Positions 1 to 8,697 of a DNA stretch of 64,000 bases are shown piece by piece. Location of the stretch: contig NZ_CP036455.1 in NCBI RefSeq assembly GCF_004323735.1, positions 5,451,101 to 5,515,100 of the forward strand. The letters run 5' to 3'. The notes under the pieces are model-generated. The model was not told the DNA's origin and searched no databases. It was given only the letters and a program-made list of their open reading frames with translations. The DNA comes from Streptomonospora litoralis. GTDB lineage: Bacteria; Actinomycetota; Actinomycetes; Streptosporangiales; Streptosporangiaceae. Each line of letters opens with the position of its first letter. Positions within the stretch are counted from its first letter, which is position 1. The translations under genes were made by a program, and so were the position numbers.

Positions 1-2
1 TC

Positions 3-224
3 CACGACAGCAAGATCTACGACGGTGTGGACGAGCGCCAGGTGAAGGAAGCGCTGTCACTCGCGGCGGAAGTCATGGCCGAAGAGGGGATGCAGTACAT
101 CGTGACCATCAACTCCGACGACCTCGACAAGGCCGTGCGCCTCGGCTTCGACCCGGCGCCGTACGAGATCGCCCCCCGATTGAACGATCGTCCCGAAGGC
201 GGCCTCTTCGGCTTCCGCTTCTGA
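3..224 (+). CDS. DUF2326-type protein, C-terminal end (partial)
   Basis: The frame is open from the left edge of the window, and the true start lies outside it. The 73 visible residues begin HDSKIYDGVDERQV and end GGLFGFRF, with a middle segment EEGMQYIVTINSDDL. This looks like the C-terminal part of DUF2326 proteins, coiled-coil ATPase-like proteins of unknown role often found in defence or accessory loci. In that family an aspartate-rich strand followed by QYIVTINSDDL would fit the Walker B and following strand of an SMC-like ATPase head. The family match rests on recall of the motif. The function of the full protein cannot be judged from this fragment. Confidence 0.6.
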   Translation, partial: HDSKIYDGVDERQVKEALSLAAEVMAEEGMQYIVTINSDDLDKAVRLGFDPAPYEIAPRLNDRPEGGLFGFRF

Positions 225-261
225 CACCTTCGAGAGGCGGACGTCATCGGCGGGCACCGCG

Positions 262-1854
262 TCAGGTGCTGTGGGACGGATCTGCGGCTTCCCGCTGTGC
301 GGAGGTTGCATGGGCTGAGCGCCGCGCCGCGCGGACGAGTGCCGCGATACGGGCGGCGACGACCGCCAGGCAGGTAAGGGCGGCGATGCCGAGGAAGGAC
401 AGCTCCGCCGGGACGGCGTAGAAGCGCTGGAGCCACGTGGCGTCGCGGCCTCCCATGAGGAAGTCCACGCCGGGTTGGAAGACCGCCAGCAGGGCCGGGG
501 GGAACGAATAGGGCAGCAGCCGGACGGCGGCCCGCCACATCGGGCGCCGGCGGCGGCGCGTCGCCCAAGTGCCGCTGCGCAGCAGCCCGCGGATACCCAG
601 AGCCGCGGTTGCGGCGGTGAGGGCGCCGAATACGGCGTCGATCTTCCACAGCGAGGAGCCGCCCTGGGGAGGTGTGCGCCCCTCGGTCAGCGCGAGTAGG
701 CCGTCGGCCAGGCCCCAGAGGTCCTCTTCGGTGAGCGTGATCCCGCTGTTGTACAGCACCGCGACGCCGTAGCCGGTGTCGGGCACGAGGAACTGGTAGG
801 CGGAGTAGGTGGACAGCGAACCGCCGTGCCAGATCTGCGGTTGCCGGGCGCGGTCGGCCCCGTCGGGCACGCGCCGCATCCAGCCCAGCGCGTAGCGGCC
901 CTCGTTCGCCGAGGGCGTGTGCATCTCGGCGACGCTGCCCGCGGAGACCACGCGCTCCCGGTTCGCCGCGCGTCCGCCGCTCTGCTGCAGGATCAGCCAC
1001 TTCGCCATGTCCTCGGCCGTGGACACGATCCCTCCGGAACCGGCGCTGAAGTGGTCGGGTTCGGGCATGGGGATGTTCATCCCGTAGGCGCGTATGTGGC
1101 CGTCGGCGAGGCTGTCGGGGGCGGGCGTGCCCGCCGCCTCGGCAGCGACCGTGTCGTCCATCCCGGCCGGCGCGAAGACCTTTCGCCGCAGGTAGGTGCC
1201 GAACGACTGCCCGCTGACCACCTCCACCAGCCGCGCCGCGACGTGGTAGTTGGGGTTGTGGTAGTTCCAGTCGGTCCCCGGCTCGGCGGCGAGCCCGGCG
1301 GTGCGCAGCTGCGCGACGGCCTCCTTCAGGGAGTCCGGCTGCTCGGGCCGGGAGGCGTCCGGAAACGTCCGGTCCGACATCCCCGAACTCTGGTCGAGCA
1401 GCTGGCGCACGGTGATCCGTGCGCCGCGCGGGTCGTCGATGCGGAACCCGGGGAGGTAGCGCCGCACCGGCCGATTCAGCTCGACCTCGCCCGCCTCCAC
1501 CAGCTGCATAACGGCCAGGGCGGTGAACGACTTGCTCAGCGAGGCGATCCGCATCGGCGAGCGGGCCGTCAGCGCCTCGCCGTCGCCGGCATGGCCGTAG
1601 CCGGCGGTGAGCACCACCTCCTGACCCTTGGTGACCGCGACGGTCGCGCCCGGCAGGCCGGTGCGTTCCACGTAGCGCTCGGCGAAGCGGTCCAGCTCGG
1701 CGGCAGTCGCGCCCGTCTCGTCCGCGACGGCGGCCGGGCAGAGCCCCGTCAGGACGGTGAGCGCGGTGACCGCGCACGCCGCGAGGGCGCCCAGGGCCCC
1801 GCGGCGGCGCGGAGAGAGTGTGTGCGGTGGCGGTGAGGGTCCAACAGCCCGCAT
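262..1854 (-). CDS. Secreted beta-lactamase-family serine hydrolase with C-terminal membrane domain
   Basis: This 530-residue protein belongs to the class C beta-lactamase / D-alanyl-D-alanine carboxypeptidase fold (penicillin-binding-like esterases and peptidases). A signal peptide or anchor lies at residues 15-44. The active-site triad is visible: S105-L-S-K108, Y198-H-N200, and H343-G-G in the place of KTG. The last ~130 residues hold several hydrophobic segments, so the catalytic domain is probably exported and tethered to the membrane. The ATG at 1854 was chosen because it directly precedes the signal sequence; upstream extension reads as non-coding. It is divergent from the two-component system that starts 206 bp away. 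The substrate is unknown. Confidence 0.88.
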   Translation of the reverse strand: MRAVGPSPPPHTLSPRRRGALGALAACAVTALTVLTGLCPAAVADETGATAAELDRFAERYVERTGLPGATVAVTKGQEVVLTAGYGHAGDGEALTARSPMRIASLSKSFTALAVMQLVEAGEVELNRPVRRYLPGFRIDDPRGARITVRQLLDQSSGMSDRTFPDASRPEQPDSLKEAVAQLRTAGLAAEPGTDWNYHNPNYHVAARLVEVVSGQSFGTYLRRKVFAPAGMDDTVAAEAAGTPAPDSLADGHIRAYGMNIPMPEPDHFSAGSGGIVSTAEDMAKWLILQQSGGRAANRERVVSAGSVAEMHTPSANEGRYALGWMRRVPDGADRARQPQIWHGGSLSTYSAYQFLVPDTGYGVAVLYNSGITLTEEDLWGLADGLLALTEGRTPPQGGSSLWKIDAVFGALTAATAALGIRGLLRSGTWATRRRRRPMWRAAVRLLPYSFPPALLAVFQPGVDFLMGGRDATWLQRFYAVPAELSFLGIAALTCLAVVAARIAALVRAARRSAHATSAQREAADPSHST

Positions 1855-2059
1855 CGGTCGCCTCCCAGATCGTCGGGATGTACTGCCGGAAAACGCTAGG
1901 GAGCGGGCGCCCGGCCGGGCATCGCGCGTCGGTGCCCGCCCGGGTGCCGCCTTCGTGGCCGCGTGCACGGCACCACCCCCCCTTTCGTGGCGCCCGGCAG
2001 CGGCCGACCCCCCACTGACGGGCGAAGATAGGGTCGCCCCGGTTCTGTAGCGTTGGGCC

Positions 2060-3547
2060 GTGCAGCCGCTCGACGAAACATCCCGCCGCTCGTCCGTCGG
2101 CCCGCGGGCCGACGGCGCCGTCGTACGCGGCGCCGCGCTGTGGGCGGCGTTCGCGCTTTTCGGGACCCTGTCCGCGGTGTCCGTCGCCGTGCCGGTCGGC
2201 AGCGCGGGTGCCGTGTCGGTCCTCGCGCCCGCCATGGGCGCGGCGGCGTTCGTGATCGGCCGCGCGGAGGGCCGGGAGCCGGCCATGGTGGGCGCGCTCG
2301 CGGTGCTGATGGGGGCTCACTCCGCGGCAGCGGCGCTCGGCGGGGGCACGGTGACACACGCCTTCCTCGCTGCGGCGGCCGTCGTGGTCTGCGCCGTCCT
2401 GCCGTGGCTGCTCGGCCGCTACCTGCGGCGCCGCGCCGAGGCCGCCTCCTTCGGCTGGCGGCGCGCCGAACTGCTTGAACGCGAGCGCGACCTGGTGGCC
2501 GAGCGCGAGCGGCTGCGCGAACGCGCCCGCATCGCCGAGGAGATGCACGACTCCCTCGGCCACGAACTCAGCCTGGTCGTGGTGCGCGCCGGTGCGATGC
2601 AGGTCGCGCCGGACTACGGCGAGGACGAGCTGCGCCGCGCCGCCGGAGAGGTGCGGGACGGCGCCGCCGGTGCGGTCGAGCGGCTGCAGGAGGTCATCGG
2701 GATACTGCGGAAGACCGGCGACCCGCTGGCCGGGGAACCGCTGGGCCAGAGCCCCGGCGAACTGGTCGAACGGGCGCGCGGCGCGGGCATGGACGTCGAG
2801 GTGCACGGCGCCGGACTGCTCGACGGGCAGCCCGAGGCGGTGCAGCGGACGCTGTACCGCGTGGTACAGGAGGCGCTGACCAACGCGGCCAAGCACGCGC
2901 CGGGCGCGGCGGTGGCCGTCCGCGCCGAGGACGGCGCGCACGGCGGTCGCGTGGTGCGGGTGCGCAACGGACCGGCGCGGCGGGCCGGGCCGACGGTGCC
3001 GGCGGCGGTCTCCGGAGGACGCGGATTGTGCGGGCTGGCGGAGCGGCTGCGGCAGCTGGGTGGCGAGGTCGAGGCCGGGGCCCGCGACGACGGCGGATTC
3101 GAGGTGGTCGCACAGCTGCCACCGGGCGCCGCCGCGCCCGCGGCGGGCGGCGCGGGCGGCGGGCGGTCGGCGGAGCAGGCGTCCCGCTTCGCCGCTTCGC
3201 AGCGGCGCGCGCTGGGCGCGGCCCTCGCGGCGCCGGTCGCGCTGCTCGCCGTGCTGGCGGCGGCATGGCTGGGATATTACGGCTACGTCTCCGCGCGGTC
3301 GGTGCTGGAGCCCGAGGAGTTCGCACGGCTGCACGTCGGCCAGGAGCAGCGCCGAGTCGAGGCGGTCCTCCCGGCGATGCGGATGCTCGACCCGCCGTCC
3401 GAGCGCGGCGGCGCGCCCGGCGGTGAGGCGCGGTGCCGGTACTACCGCTCCGAAGTCACACTGCCGGGTGCGGCCGCCACCGCGTACCGGTTGTGCTTCT
3501 CCGAAGGCCGGCTCGTCGCCAAGGAGGCCGTGCCCGTCGGCACCTGA
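2060..3547 (+). CDS. NarL/DesK-type sensor histidine kinase with C-terminal membrane tail
   Basis: The 495-residue membrane kinase has hydrophobic segments from about residue 20 to 120, a coiled linker, then a HisKA_3 phosphoacceptor motif EMHDSLGHEL with H163. The HATPase domain spans about 260-355 (N box ALTNAAKHAP). Unusually, another membrane helix (about 388-410) and an ~80-residue tail follow the ATPase domain. This tail has two cysteines and a short VGQEQRRVEAVLP stretch reminiscent of SmpA/BamE-like folds. It starts with GTG. The response regulator begins 17 bp downstream, so the two form one operon. It presumably autophosphorylates and passes phosphate to that regulator. The signal is unknown; the tail could be a second sensor. 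Confidence 0.9.
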   Translation: MQPLDETSRRSSVGPRADGAVVRGAALWAAFALFGTLSAVSVAVPVGSAGAVSVLAPAMGAAAFVIGRAEGREPAMVGALAVLMGAHSAAAALGGGTVTHAFLAAAAVVVCAVLPWLLGRYLRRRAEAASFGWRRAELLERERDLVAERERLRERARIAEEMHDSLGHELSLVVVRAGAMQVAPDYGEDELRRAAGEVRDGAAGAVERLQEVIGILRKTGDPLAGEPLGQSPGELVERARGAGMDVEVHGAGLLDGQPEAVQRTLYRVVQEALTNAAKHAPGAAVAVRAEDGAHGGRVVRVRNGPARRAGPTVPAAVSGGRGLCGLAERLRQLGGEVEAGARDDGGFEVVAQLPPGAAAPAAGGAGGGRSAEQASRFAASQRRALGAALAAPVALLAVLAAAWLGYYGYVSARSVLEPEEFARLHVGQEQRRVEAVLPAMRMLDPPSERGGAPGGEARCRYYRSEVTLPGAAATAYRLCFSEGRLVAKEAVPVGT

Positions 3548-3564
3548 GCAGAAAGGGGGACCCG

Positions 3565-4221
3565 GTGATCCGGATCCTGCTGGCCGACGACGAACCCCTG
3601 ATGCGGGTCGGCATCCGCACGATCCTCTCCGCCGACTCCGGTATCGAGGTGGTCGCCGAGGCCGGGACAGGACGCGAAACCGTCGACCTGGCCCGGCGGT
3701 ACCGCCCCGACGTCGCGCTCGTCGACATCCAGATGCCCGACACCGACGGGTTGACCGCCATCGGGGGGATTCTGGAGGCGTCGCCGCGAACGGCGGTCGC
3801 GATGCTGACGACGTTCGGTCAGGACGACTACATCACCCGCGCGCTGGACGGCGGCGCGAGCGGCTTCCTGCTCAAGACCGCCGAACCGCAGGAGCTGATG
3901 GCCGGGGTGCGCGCGGTCGCCGACGGCGGCGCGTTCCTCTCGCCGAAGGTGGCCCGGCGGGTGATCTCCCACCTCAGGGACCGCCCGGCGTCCCCGGCCC
4001 ACGCCGCACGCGAGCGCGTCGCCGCGCTCAGCCGCCGGGAGAAGGACGTCCTGGCCTCGCTGGGGACGGGCCGCTCCAACGCGGAGATCGCACGGGACCT
4101 GCACCTGGCGGAGGACACCGTCAAGGCCCACGTCAGCGCCATCCTCACCCGACTGGACCTGCAGAACAGGGTGCAGGCGGCCATCCTGGCGCATGAGGCG
4201 GGGATGTCCCGCAGGGAGTGA
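3565..4221 (+). CDS. LuxR/NarL-family response regulator
   Basis: The 218-residue regulator has an N-terminal receiver domain (acidic pair D8-D9, phospho-acceptor D54 in LVDIQMPDTDG, conserved K near 105) and a C-terminal LuxR-type helix-turn-helix at about residues 150-210 (LSRREKDVLASLGTGRSNAEIARDL). The GTG at 3565 was chosen because it follows an AGAAAGGGGGA ribosome-binding site and directly starts the receiver domain; the longer open frame overlaps the kinase and reads as non-coding. It is the cognate partner of the upstream kinase. Its targets are unknown; the divergent serine hydrolase is an obvious candidate. Confidence 0.93.
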   Translation: MIRILLADDEPLMRVGIRTILSADSGIEVVAEAGTGRETVDLARRYRPDVALVDIQMPDTDGLTAIGGILEASPRTAVAMLTTFGQDDYITRALDGGASGFLLKTAEPQELMAGVRAVADGGAFLSPKVARRVISHLRDRPASPAHAARERVAALSRREKDVLASLGTGRSNAEIARDLHLAEDTVKAHVSAILTRLDLQNRVQAAILAHEAGMSRRE

Positions 4222-4282
4222 GGCGGGTGTGGGCGCCGCGGGACAGGCCGGCCGCCGGTCGCACGGATGAACGGCCGGCGCC

Positions 4283-4413
4283 GCGCGACGGCCGTCCGCA
4301 GGATTCAGGCTCCCGGTGAATCCGGGTTCTCCGGGTCGGGCCGGGTCCGGATCTCGTGCAGGGTGACCTGGAGGTGGTGCTCCATCGCCTCGACGGCGCG
4401 GGCGGGCTCGCCG
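4283..4413. repeat. 131-bp direct repeat, left copy (3' end of the FadR-type gene)
   Basis: This stretch contains the final codons of the FadR-type regulator and about 20 bases beyond its stop. The same stretch, in the same orientation and differing at only a few bases, recurs at 9111-9241. The two copies bracket about 4.7 kb holding most of the regulator, the PLP enzyme, the antiporter and decayed DNA. Confidence 0.9.
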
Positions 4414-5129
4414 GTGAGGACGGCGTCCAGCACCACCTCGTGCTCGGTGGCGGAGACGGCGGGGTCCTCGGCGGTGGTGAGGAAGCGGCGGTGGCTCTCC
4501 TCGCGGCTGGCGGCGAGGGACTGTTCGAGCGCGCCGAGGATCTGCGCGAGGCTGCGGTTGCCGGAGGCTTCGGCGAGGGCCTGGTGGAAGTCGAAGTCGG
4601 TGCGCACCCGCGTGGGCATGTCGAGCGGGTCGGCGCGCATCTCGGCGATGGACCGGCGGGCCCGCTCGATGTGCGGGCGGGTGCCCTCCTCGTCGGGACC
4701 GGCGATCCGCTGCGCGGCCAGACGGGCGCCGTGCACCTCCAGTGCCTTGCGGATCTCGGTGAACTCCATCAGCGCCCGGCGGTCGCGCAGCACCGACAGC
4801 GCCACGAAGCTCTCCACGGGCAGCGCGTTCGGCGAGGCGATGACCGCGGGCTTGCCCTGGCGGCGGTGCACCAGACCCTTGGTCTCCAGGGTCTTCATGG
4901 CCTCGCGGAGCACGACCCGGCTGACGCCGAAGCGCTCGGCCAGCTCCTTCTCAGAGGGCAGTTGGCGGCCGGGCTTGGCGTCGGGGCCGACGCACAACTC
5001 CTCGACGAAGGCGACGACCTGCGCGGTCAGCGAGTGCGGCCGTGCGCGCTGGGGGCGGGCCGTCTCCGCGGAGCGGTCCGCGGCGCCCGTTGGCTGCGGC
5101 TCCGACGGCTCCGGGGACGCTGCTCCCAT
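4305..5129 (-). CDS. FadR-subfamily GntR transcriptional regulator
   Basis: The 274-residue protein has a winged helix-turn-helix at about residues 55-100 (PSEKELAERFGVSRVVLREAMKTLETKGLV) and a C-terminal FCD ligand-binding domain with the histidines expected to hold a metal (DFHQAL, EHEVV, MEHH). Such regulators bind a small acid or amino acid and repress a neighbouring operon. It is divergent from the PLP-enzyme/NhaC operon, which is its likely target. The last ~37 codons and the bases after the stop are duplicated almost exactly at about 9111-9241, on the far side of that operon. Confidence 0.92.
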   Translation of the reverse strand: MGAASPEPSEPQPTGAADRSAETARPQRARPHSLTAQVVAFVEELCVGPDAKPGRQLPSEKELAERFGVSRVVLREAMKTLETKGLVHRRQGKPAVIASPNALPVESFVALSVLRDRRALMEFTEIRKALEVHGARLAAQRIAGPDEEGTRPHIERARRSIAEMRADPLDMPTRVRTDFDFHQALAEASGNRSLAQILGALEQSLAASREESHRRFLTTAEDPAVSATEHEVVLDAVLTGEPARAVEAMEHHLQVTLHEIRTRPDPENPDSPGA

Positions 5130-5302
5130 TCTGCTTCGCCTCGCCCTTCGCTGAGTGGATGTTCCGGCGCCATCAGCCTACAGACGCCCGCGCGGCGCCC
5201 CTTCCCGTTGATTGTGCCCCGGTAGTCACGCAATGCGATTTCCATTGACTACAGGGACAAGAACGACGCCGACGAACCGACAGATCTGGACAAACAGGAC
5301 TA

Positions 5303-5332
5303 TTGACTGCTTAGCAGCTTGTATTACAGGAT
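5303..5332 (+). promoter_or_regulatory. Putative promoter and FadR-type operator upstream of the PLP-enzyme operon
   Basis: TTGACT (5303-5308) is followed 18 bases later by CAGGAT (5327-5332), which fits a sigma-70-like promoter. The -10 region overlaps TTGTATTACAG (5319-5329), which differs by one base from the TNGTNNNACNA consensus of FadR-subfamily regulators. The 306-bp gap between the two divergent genes is notably AT-rich here. Assignment of this site to the neighbouring regulator is inference. Confidence 0.4.
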
Positions 5333-5435
5333 AGACCGATCAGTCGCGGGCTGCGCGTCGTGCCAGGTCGCAGGGGTTACGGTCGCGTCGGCGGCGCGGC
5401 TTAGCCCGTATCTCCGCCGAAAGGGAGCGCTCGGG

Positions 5436-6611
5436 GTGAACAGGTCCGACAGGGAAATCTGCATGGGCGCGTGGGACGGCCCCGAGAGCGGGCACGGGTC
5501 GATCTCTCCCCCCGTGTTCCAGACCAGCCTGTTCGCCAAGCCGTCCTTCCGCTCGTTCGTGGAGCAGCAGGCGCAGGAGGACGAGTACTTCGTCTACAGC
5601 CGCGGCACCAATCCCACGGTCGCGTTCCTGGAGGAGCGGCTCGCGCTGCTGGAGGGCGGGGCGGCCGCAAAGTGTTTCGCGTCGGGGATGGGCGCGATCA
5701 GCGCGCTGCTGACGAGCCGGCTGCGGCAGGGCGACCACGTGCTGTTCGTCAACCACGTCTACGGCCCGACGCTGGAGCTCGCGGAACACCTGGGCGGTTT
5801 CGGCATCGAGCACTCCGTCGTCACGGGCGAGGCGATCGGGGCCGACGCCTCCGGGATCGAGGAGCACATCCGCGCGAACACGGCACTGATCTACGCCGAG
5901 AGCCCGGGGACCATGCGGATGCAGGTACTGGACCTCGCCGCGATCGCGCGCATCGCGCGGCGGCACGGCATCGCGACCGCGGTCGACAATACGTGGTCGA
6001 CTCCGCTCTTCCAGAAGCCGATGGCGGCCGGGATCGACATCGTCGTCCATTCGCTGACCAAGTACATCGGCGGGCACAGCGACGTCGTCGGCGGGGTGGT
6101 CGTCGCCTCGAAGCCCGTCGTCCGGGACCTGTTCTACAAGGGGCACCAACTGCTGGGCGCGGTGATGTCGGCACTGGAGGCGTCGATGGTGCTGCGCGGG
6201 CTGCGGACGCTGCCGGTGCGGATGGCCGAGCATCAGCGCAGCGCGGAACAGGTGATCGACTTTCTGACCACGCGGCCCGAGGTGGAGGCGGTGCACCACC
6301 CGTACCACGATCACCGGCCGGATGAACCGGTCGTCCGCGATCAGTTCAGCGGGTTCTCCGGACTGCTCAGCTTCGACCTGAAGGACGGCACGTTCGACCG
6401 CGTCGCCCGCTTCCTCGACAGCCTGTCGCTTTTCCGGATCGGGGTCAGCTGGGGCGGTTACGAAAGCCTCGCCACCTCGCCGCTGCGGCCGGGCAACGAG
6501 GACGACCTGCGCGCCAAGGGCTTCTCCACCGGCCTGATCCGCCTCTCCGTGGGGCTGGAAGGCGCGGAGAACCAGATCGACGACCTCGAAAGGGCCTTCG
6601 ACAAGTTGTAG
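5436..6611 (+). CDS. Cys/Met-metabolism PLP-dependent enzyme, cystathionine beta-lyase-like
   Basis: The 391-residue protein is a trans-sulfuration family enzyme (cystathionine beta- or gamma-lyase, methionine gamma-lyase, O-acetylhomoserine sulfhydrylase). The PLP lysine is K209 in HSLTKYIGGH, and the phosphate-binding tyrosine motif Y109-G-P-T resembles cystathionine beta-lyases rather than the YGCT of methionine gamma-lyase. The GTG at 5436 was chosen because AAGGGAG precedes it and the further-upstream frame is promoter DNA. An NhaC-type transporter follows 36 bp downstream and a FadR-type regulator is divergent, so this looks like a regulated catabolic or detoxifying unit for a sulfur amino acid. 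The exact reaction is not certain. Confidence 0.88.
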   Translation: MNRSDREICMGAWDGPESGHGSISPPVFQTSLFAKPSFRSFVEQQAQEDEYFVYSRGTNPTVAFLEERLALLEGGAAAKCFASGMGAISALLTSRLRQGDHVLFVNHVYGPTLELAEHLGGFGIEHSVVTGEAIGADASGIEEHIRANTALIYAESPGTMRMQVLDLAAIARIARRHGIATAVDNTWSTPLFQKPMAAGIDIVVHSLTKYIGGHSDVVGGVVVASKPVVRDLFYKGHQLLGAVMSALEASMVLRGLRTLPVRMAEHQRSAEQVIDFLTTRPEVEAVHHPYHDHRPDEPVVRDQFSGFSGLLSFDLKDGTFDRVARFLDSLSLFRIGVSWGGYESLATSPLRPGNEDDLRAKGFSTGLIRLSVGLEGAENQIDDLERAFDKL

Positions 6612-6647
6612 CCGACTGGTCATCCGGTCGAAGACGAAAGGAATCGC

Positions 6648-8207
6648 ATGACCGCCCCCCACGAGCAAGCCGGTCCCGAAGCCGAGACCGACACCGGGAC
6701 CGCCGACGGCACAGCGGCCGCGGACCTGCCGCAACCCAACGTGGCGACCGCCTTGGTCCCGGTGGTGGCCACCGTGGCGATCTTCGTCGGCGGGATCGGC
6801 ATCATGGAGTACCCCGCGGAGCTGATGCTCATCTTCGCGGGGGTGGTGTTCGCGCTGTTCGCCGTCTGGCACGGCCGGAGCATGGGCCAGATCGTCACCG
6901 GCATGGGCGAGAAGATCAAGCGCGCCCTGCCCGCCATCCTGATCCTGCTCAGCATCGGCATGCTCATCGGGACGTGGATGATCTCCGGAACGATCCCGCT
7001 GATGGTGCACTACGGCCTGGAGCTGATCGATCCGGCCTACCTGTACGTCCTCGCGTTCATCGTCACCGCGATCGTCGCGACTTTCACGGGGACCTCGTGG
7101 GGCGCCGGCGGGACGATCGGCGTCGCCCTGATCGGTGTCGCCGAAACCATGGACGTATCACTGGCGATCACGGCCGGCGCGGTGGTCTCCGGGGCCTACT
7201 TCGGCGACAAGCTCTCGCCGCTCTCCGACACCACCAACATGAGCGCCCTGGCTGCCGGCGCCAACCTGTACGAGCACATCCGCCACATGCTCTACACGGC
7301 CGTGCCCTCCTCGCTGCTGGCGATCACCGTGTTCCTCATCGCCGGGTCGTCGATCGGCGCCTCCTCGGTCGATCTGAACGTCCTCGATCAGACGAGCGCC
7401 GAGCTGAACAGGCTGTTCACCCTGAACCCGCTGCTGCTGCTCCCGCCGGCGGTCGTGCTGATCGGTTCGATCATGAAAAAGCCGCCGCTCGTCGTGCTGT
7501 TCGTGTCGTCGATCAGCGCGCTGCTGCTGGGTGTGCTGGTGCAGGGGTTCAGCCTCGGCAACCTGTTCGCCGCCGCCACCTCCGGGTTCACGACCGACAT
7601 GCTGCCGGGCGGCGACGTGTCGGAGACGCTGACGAGCCTGCTGGAGCGGGGCGGGCTGTACTCGATGTACTCCTCGGCCTTCTTCGTCTTCTGCGCGTTC
7701 TTCTTCGCCTCGGCGCTGGAGAACTCCAACGTGCTGCGCATCCTGCTCGGGCGCCTGATCCGCAAGCTCAGGTCCACCGGCGGCCTGGTGGCGACGACCC
7801 TGCTGTCCGGATTCGCCATCATCAACGGCACGTCCAACGCCCTGGTTACGTTCTTCCTGGTCAACGACCTGTACCGGGAGCCCTACCGACGGCAGCGGCT
7901 CCACCCCGTCAACCTGTCGCGCAGCATGGAGGACTCGGTGACGATCACCGAGGTGCTGATGCCGTGGACGGTCTCCGGCGTGTTCTTCGCGACCACGCTG
8001 GGCGTCGGCAACTTCGACTTCCTGCCGTGGGCGGTCTTCAACTGGAGCGGCTTCCTGTTCTCGGCGCTGCTGGCCTTCCTGGCGCCGCTGACCCGGGACT
8101 TCGGCATCCGCCGAATCGAGCGGGAGCCAAAGGGGGACGCCGCGGACGCCGCGGACGACGGGCGCGCCGCGGCCGACGACGCGGGCGAGGCGAGCACGGC
8201 GCGCTGA
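6648..8207 (+). CDS. NhaC-family Na+/H+ antiporter-type transporter
   Basis: The 519-residue integral membrane protein has about 11-12 hydrophobic segments and the conserved core of the NhaC family (FTGTSWGAGGTIG at about 145, and SGAYFGDKLSPLSDTTN at about 185). Both termini are hydrophilic. Family members exchange sodium for protons, and some exchange organic acids or amines (for example malate/lactate antiport). It lies 36 bp behind the PLP-dependent lyase, preceded by GAAAGGAA, so co-transcription is likely. It may import the lyase substrate or export its product, which is an inference from context. Confidence 0.87.
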   Translation: MTAPHEQAGPEAETDTGTADGTAAADLPQPNVATALVPVVATVAIFVGGIGIMEYPAELMLIFAGVVFALFAVWHGRSMGQIVTGMGEKIKRALPAILILLSIGMLIGTWMISGTIPLMVHYGLELIDPAYLYVLAFIVTAIVATFTGTSWGAGGTIGVALIGVAETMDVSLAITAGAVVSGAYFGDKLSPLSDTTNMSALAAGANLYEHIRHMLYTAVPSSLLAITVFLIAGSSIGASSVDLNVLDQTSAELNRLFTLNPLLLLPPAVVLIGSIMKKPPLVVLFVSSISALLLGVLVQGFSLGNLFAAATSGFTTDMLPGGDVSETLTSLLERGGLYSMYSSAFFVFCAFFFASALENSNVLRILLGRLIRKLRSTGGLVATTLLSGFAIINGTSNALVTFFLVNDLYREPYRRQRLHPVNLSRSMEDSVTITEVLMPWTVSGVFFATTLGVGNFDFLPWAVFNWSGFLFSALLAFLAPLTRDFGIRRIEREPKGDAADAADDGRAAADDAGEASTAR

Positions 8208-8313
8208 GCCGCGCGGCCGTCGGCCCGCCGGCGCGGACCGGCGGCCCGAGGAGGAGGGGCGACGGGGCCTCCCCGCCTCCTCGGGCGCCGGGACGGGCCG
8301 GCGCCGCGACCGC

Positions 8314-8487
8314 TCAGAGGCTCCACCAGTAGGAATCCGCGACCGTTTGGAAACCCAGTGAGCGGTACAGCGGTGCTCCGGCGGGCGCCGCGCACAGCAC
8401 CGTCGGCAATTCCGGGGCGAGGCGCAGGACCGCCCGCTCCGCGAACACGTCGAGCAGCACCTTCTTGAACGCGGCCGCGGCGCCGCA
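8314..8487 (-). pseudogene. GNAT acetyltransferase remnant (C-terminal end only)
   Basis: Read on the minus strand, about 50 residues end in APLYRSLGFQTVADSYWWSL, the typical last strands of a GNAT N-acetyltransferase (LYRSLGF motif). No start or acetyl-CoA loop lies upstream; instead the frame runs into an unrelated small open frame whose stop is at 8491. It appears to be the surviving 3' end of a lost gene. The exact left limit of the homologous part is uncertain. Confidence 0.55.
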
Positions 8488-8490
8488 CCG

Positions 8491-8697
8491 TCAGAACGTC
8501 GCCATCAGGTACACGATCGACAGACCCAGCGCCGCGAAGCAGATACGGATGATCACCCAGTCCCGGGAGGTCGGGACCGCCTCGGGGTCCTCGAAACGTG
8601 CGGAGACATAGCGCGCCAACGCTCGGCGCGGGGTGAACACGAAAAGCGCGCACATCAACAGCACTCCTGTGCTGAGGGCGATCATCAATCCGGGCAT
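8491..8697 (-). CDS. Small membrane protein of unknown function
   Basis: The 68-residue frame (start MPGLMIALSTG) contains two hydrophobic segments separated by a charged loop (TPRRALARYVSARFEDPEAVPTSRDW) and ends AALGLSIVYLMATF. A longer in-frame start exists at 8844, but the added 49 residues do not resemble a membrane protein. Codon use fits the genome. It lies in an area of gene debris, so it may itself be a truncated gene. No family is recognised with confidence. Confidence 0.45.
   Translation of the reverse strand: MPGLMIALSTGVLLMCALFVFTPRRALARYVSARFEDPEAVPTSRDWVIIRICFAALGLSIVYLMATF

Noticed and set aside
17-3334. A 1105-residue minus-strand open frame across three genes
   Set aside because: It is the antisense shadow of the serine hydrolase and kinase genes, is very Arg/Pro/His-rich and has no recognisable domain.
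4267-5154. A plus-strand gene opposite the FadR-type regulator
   Set aside because: It is Ser/Arg-rich shadow sequence; the minus strand carries clear GntR and FCD domains.
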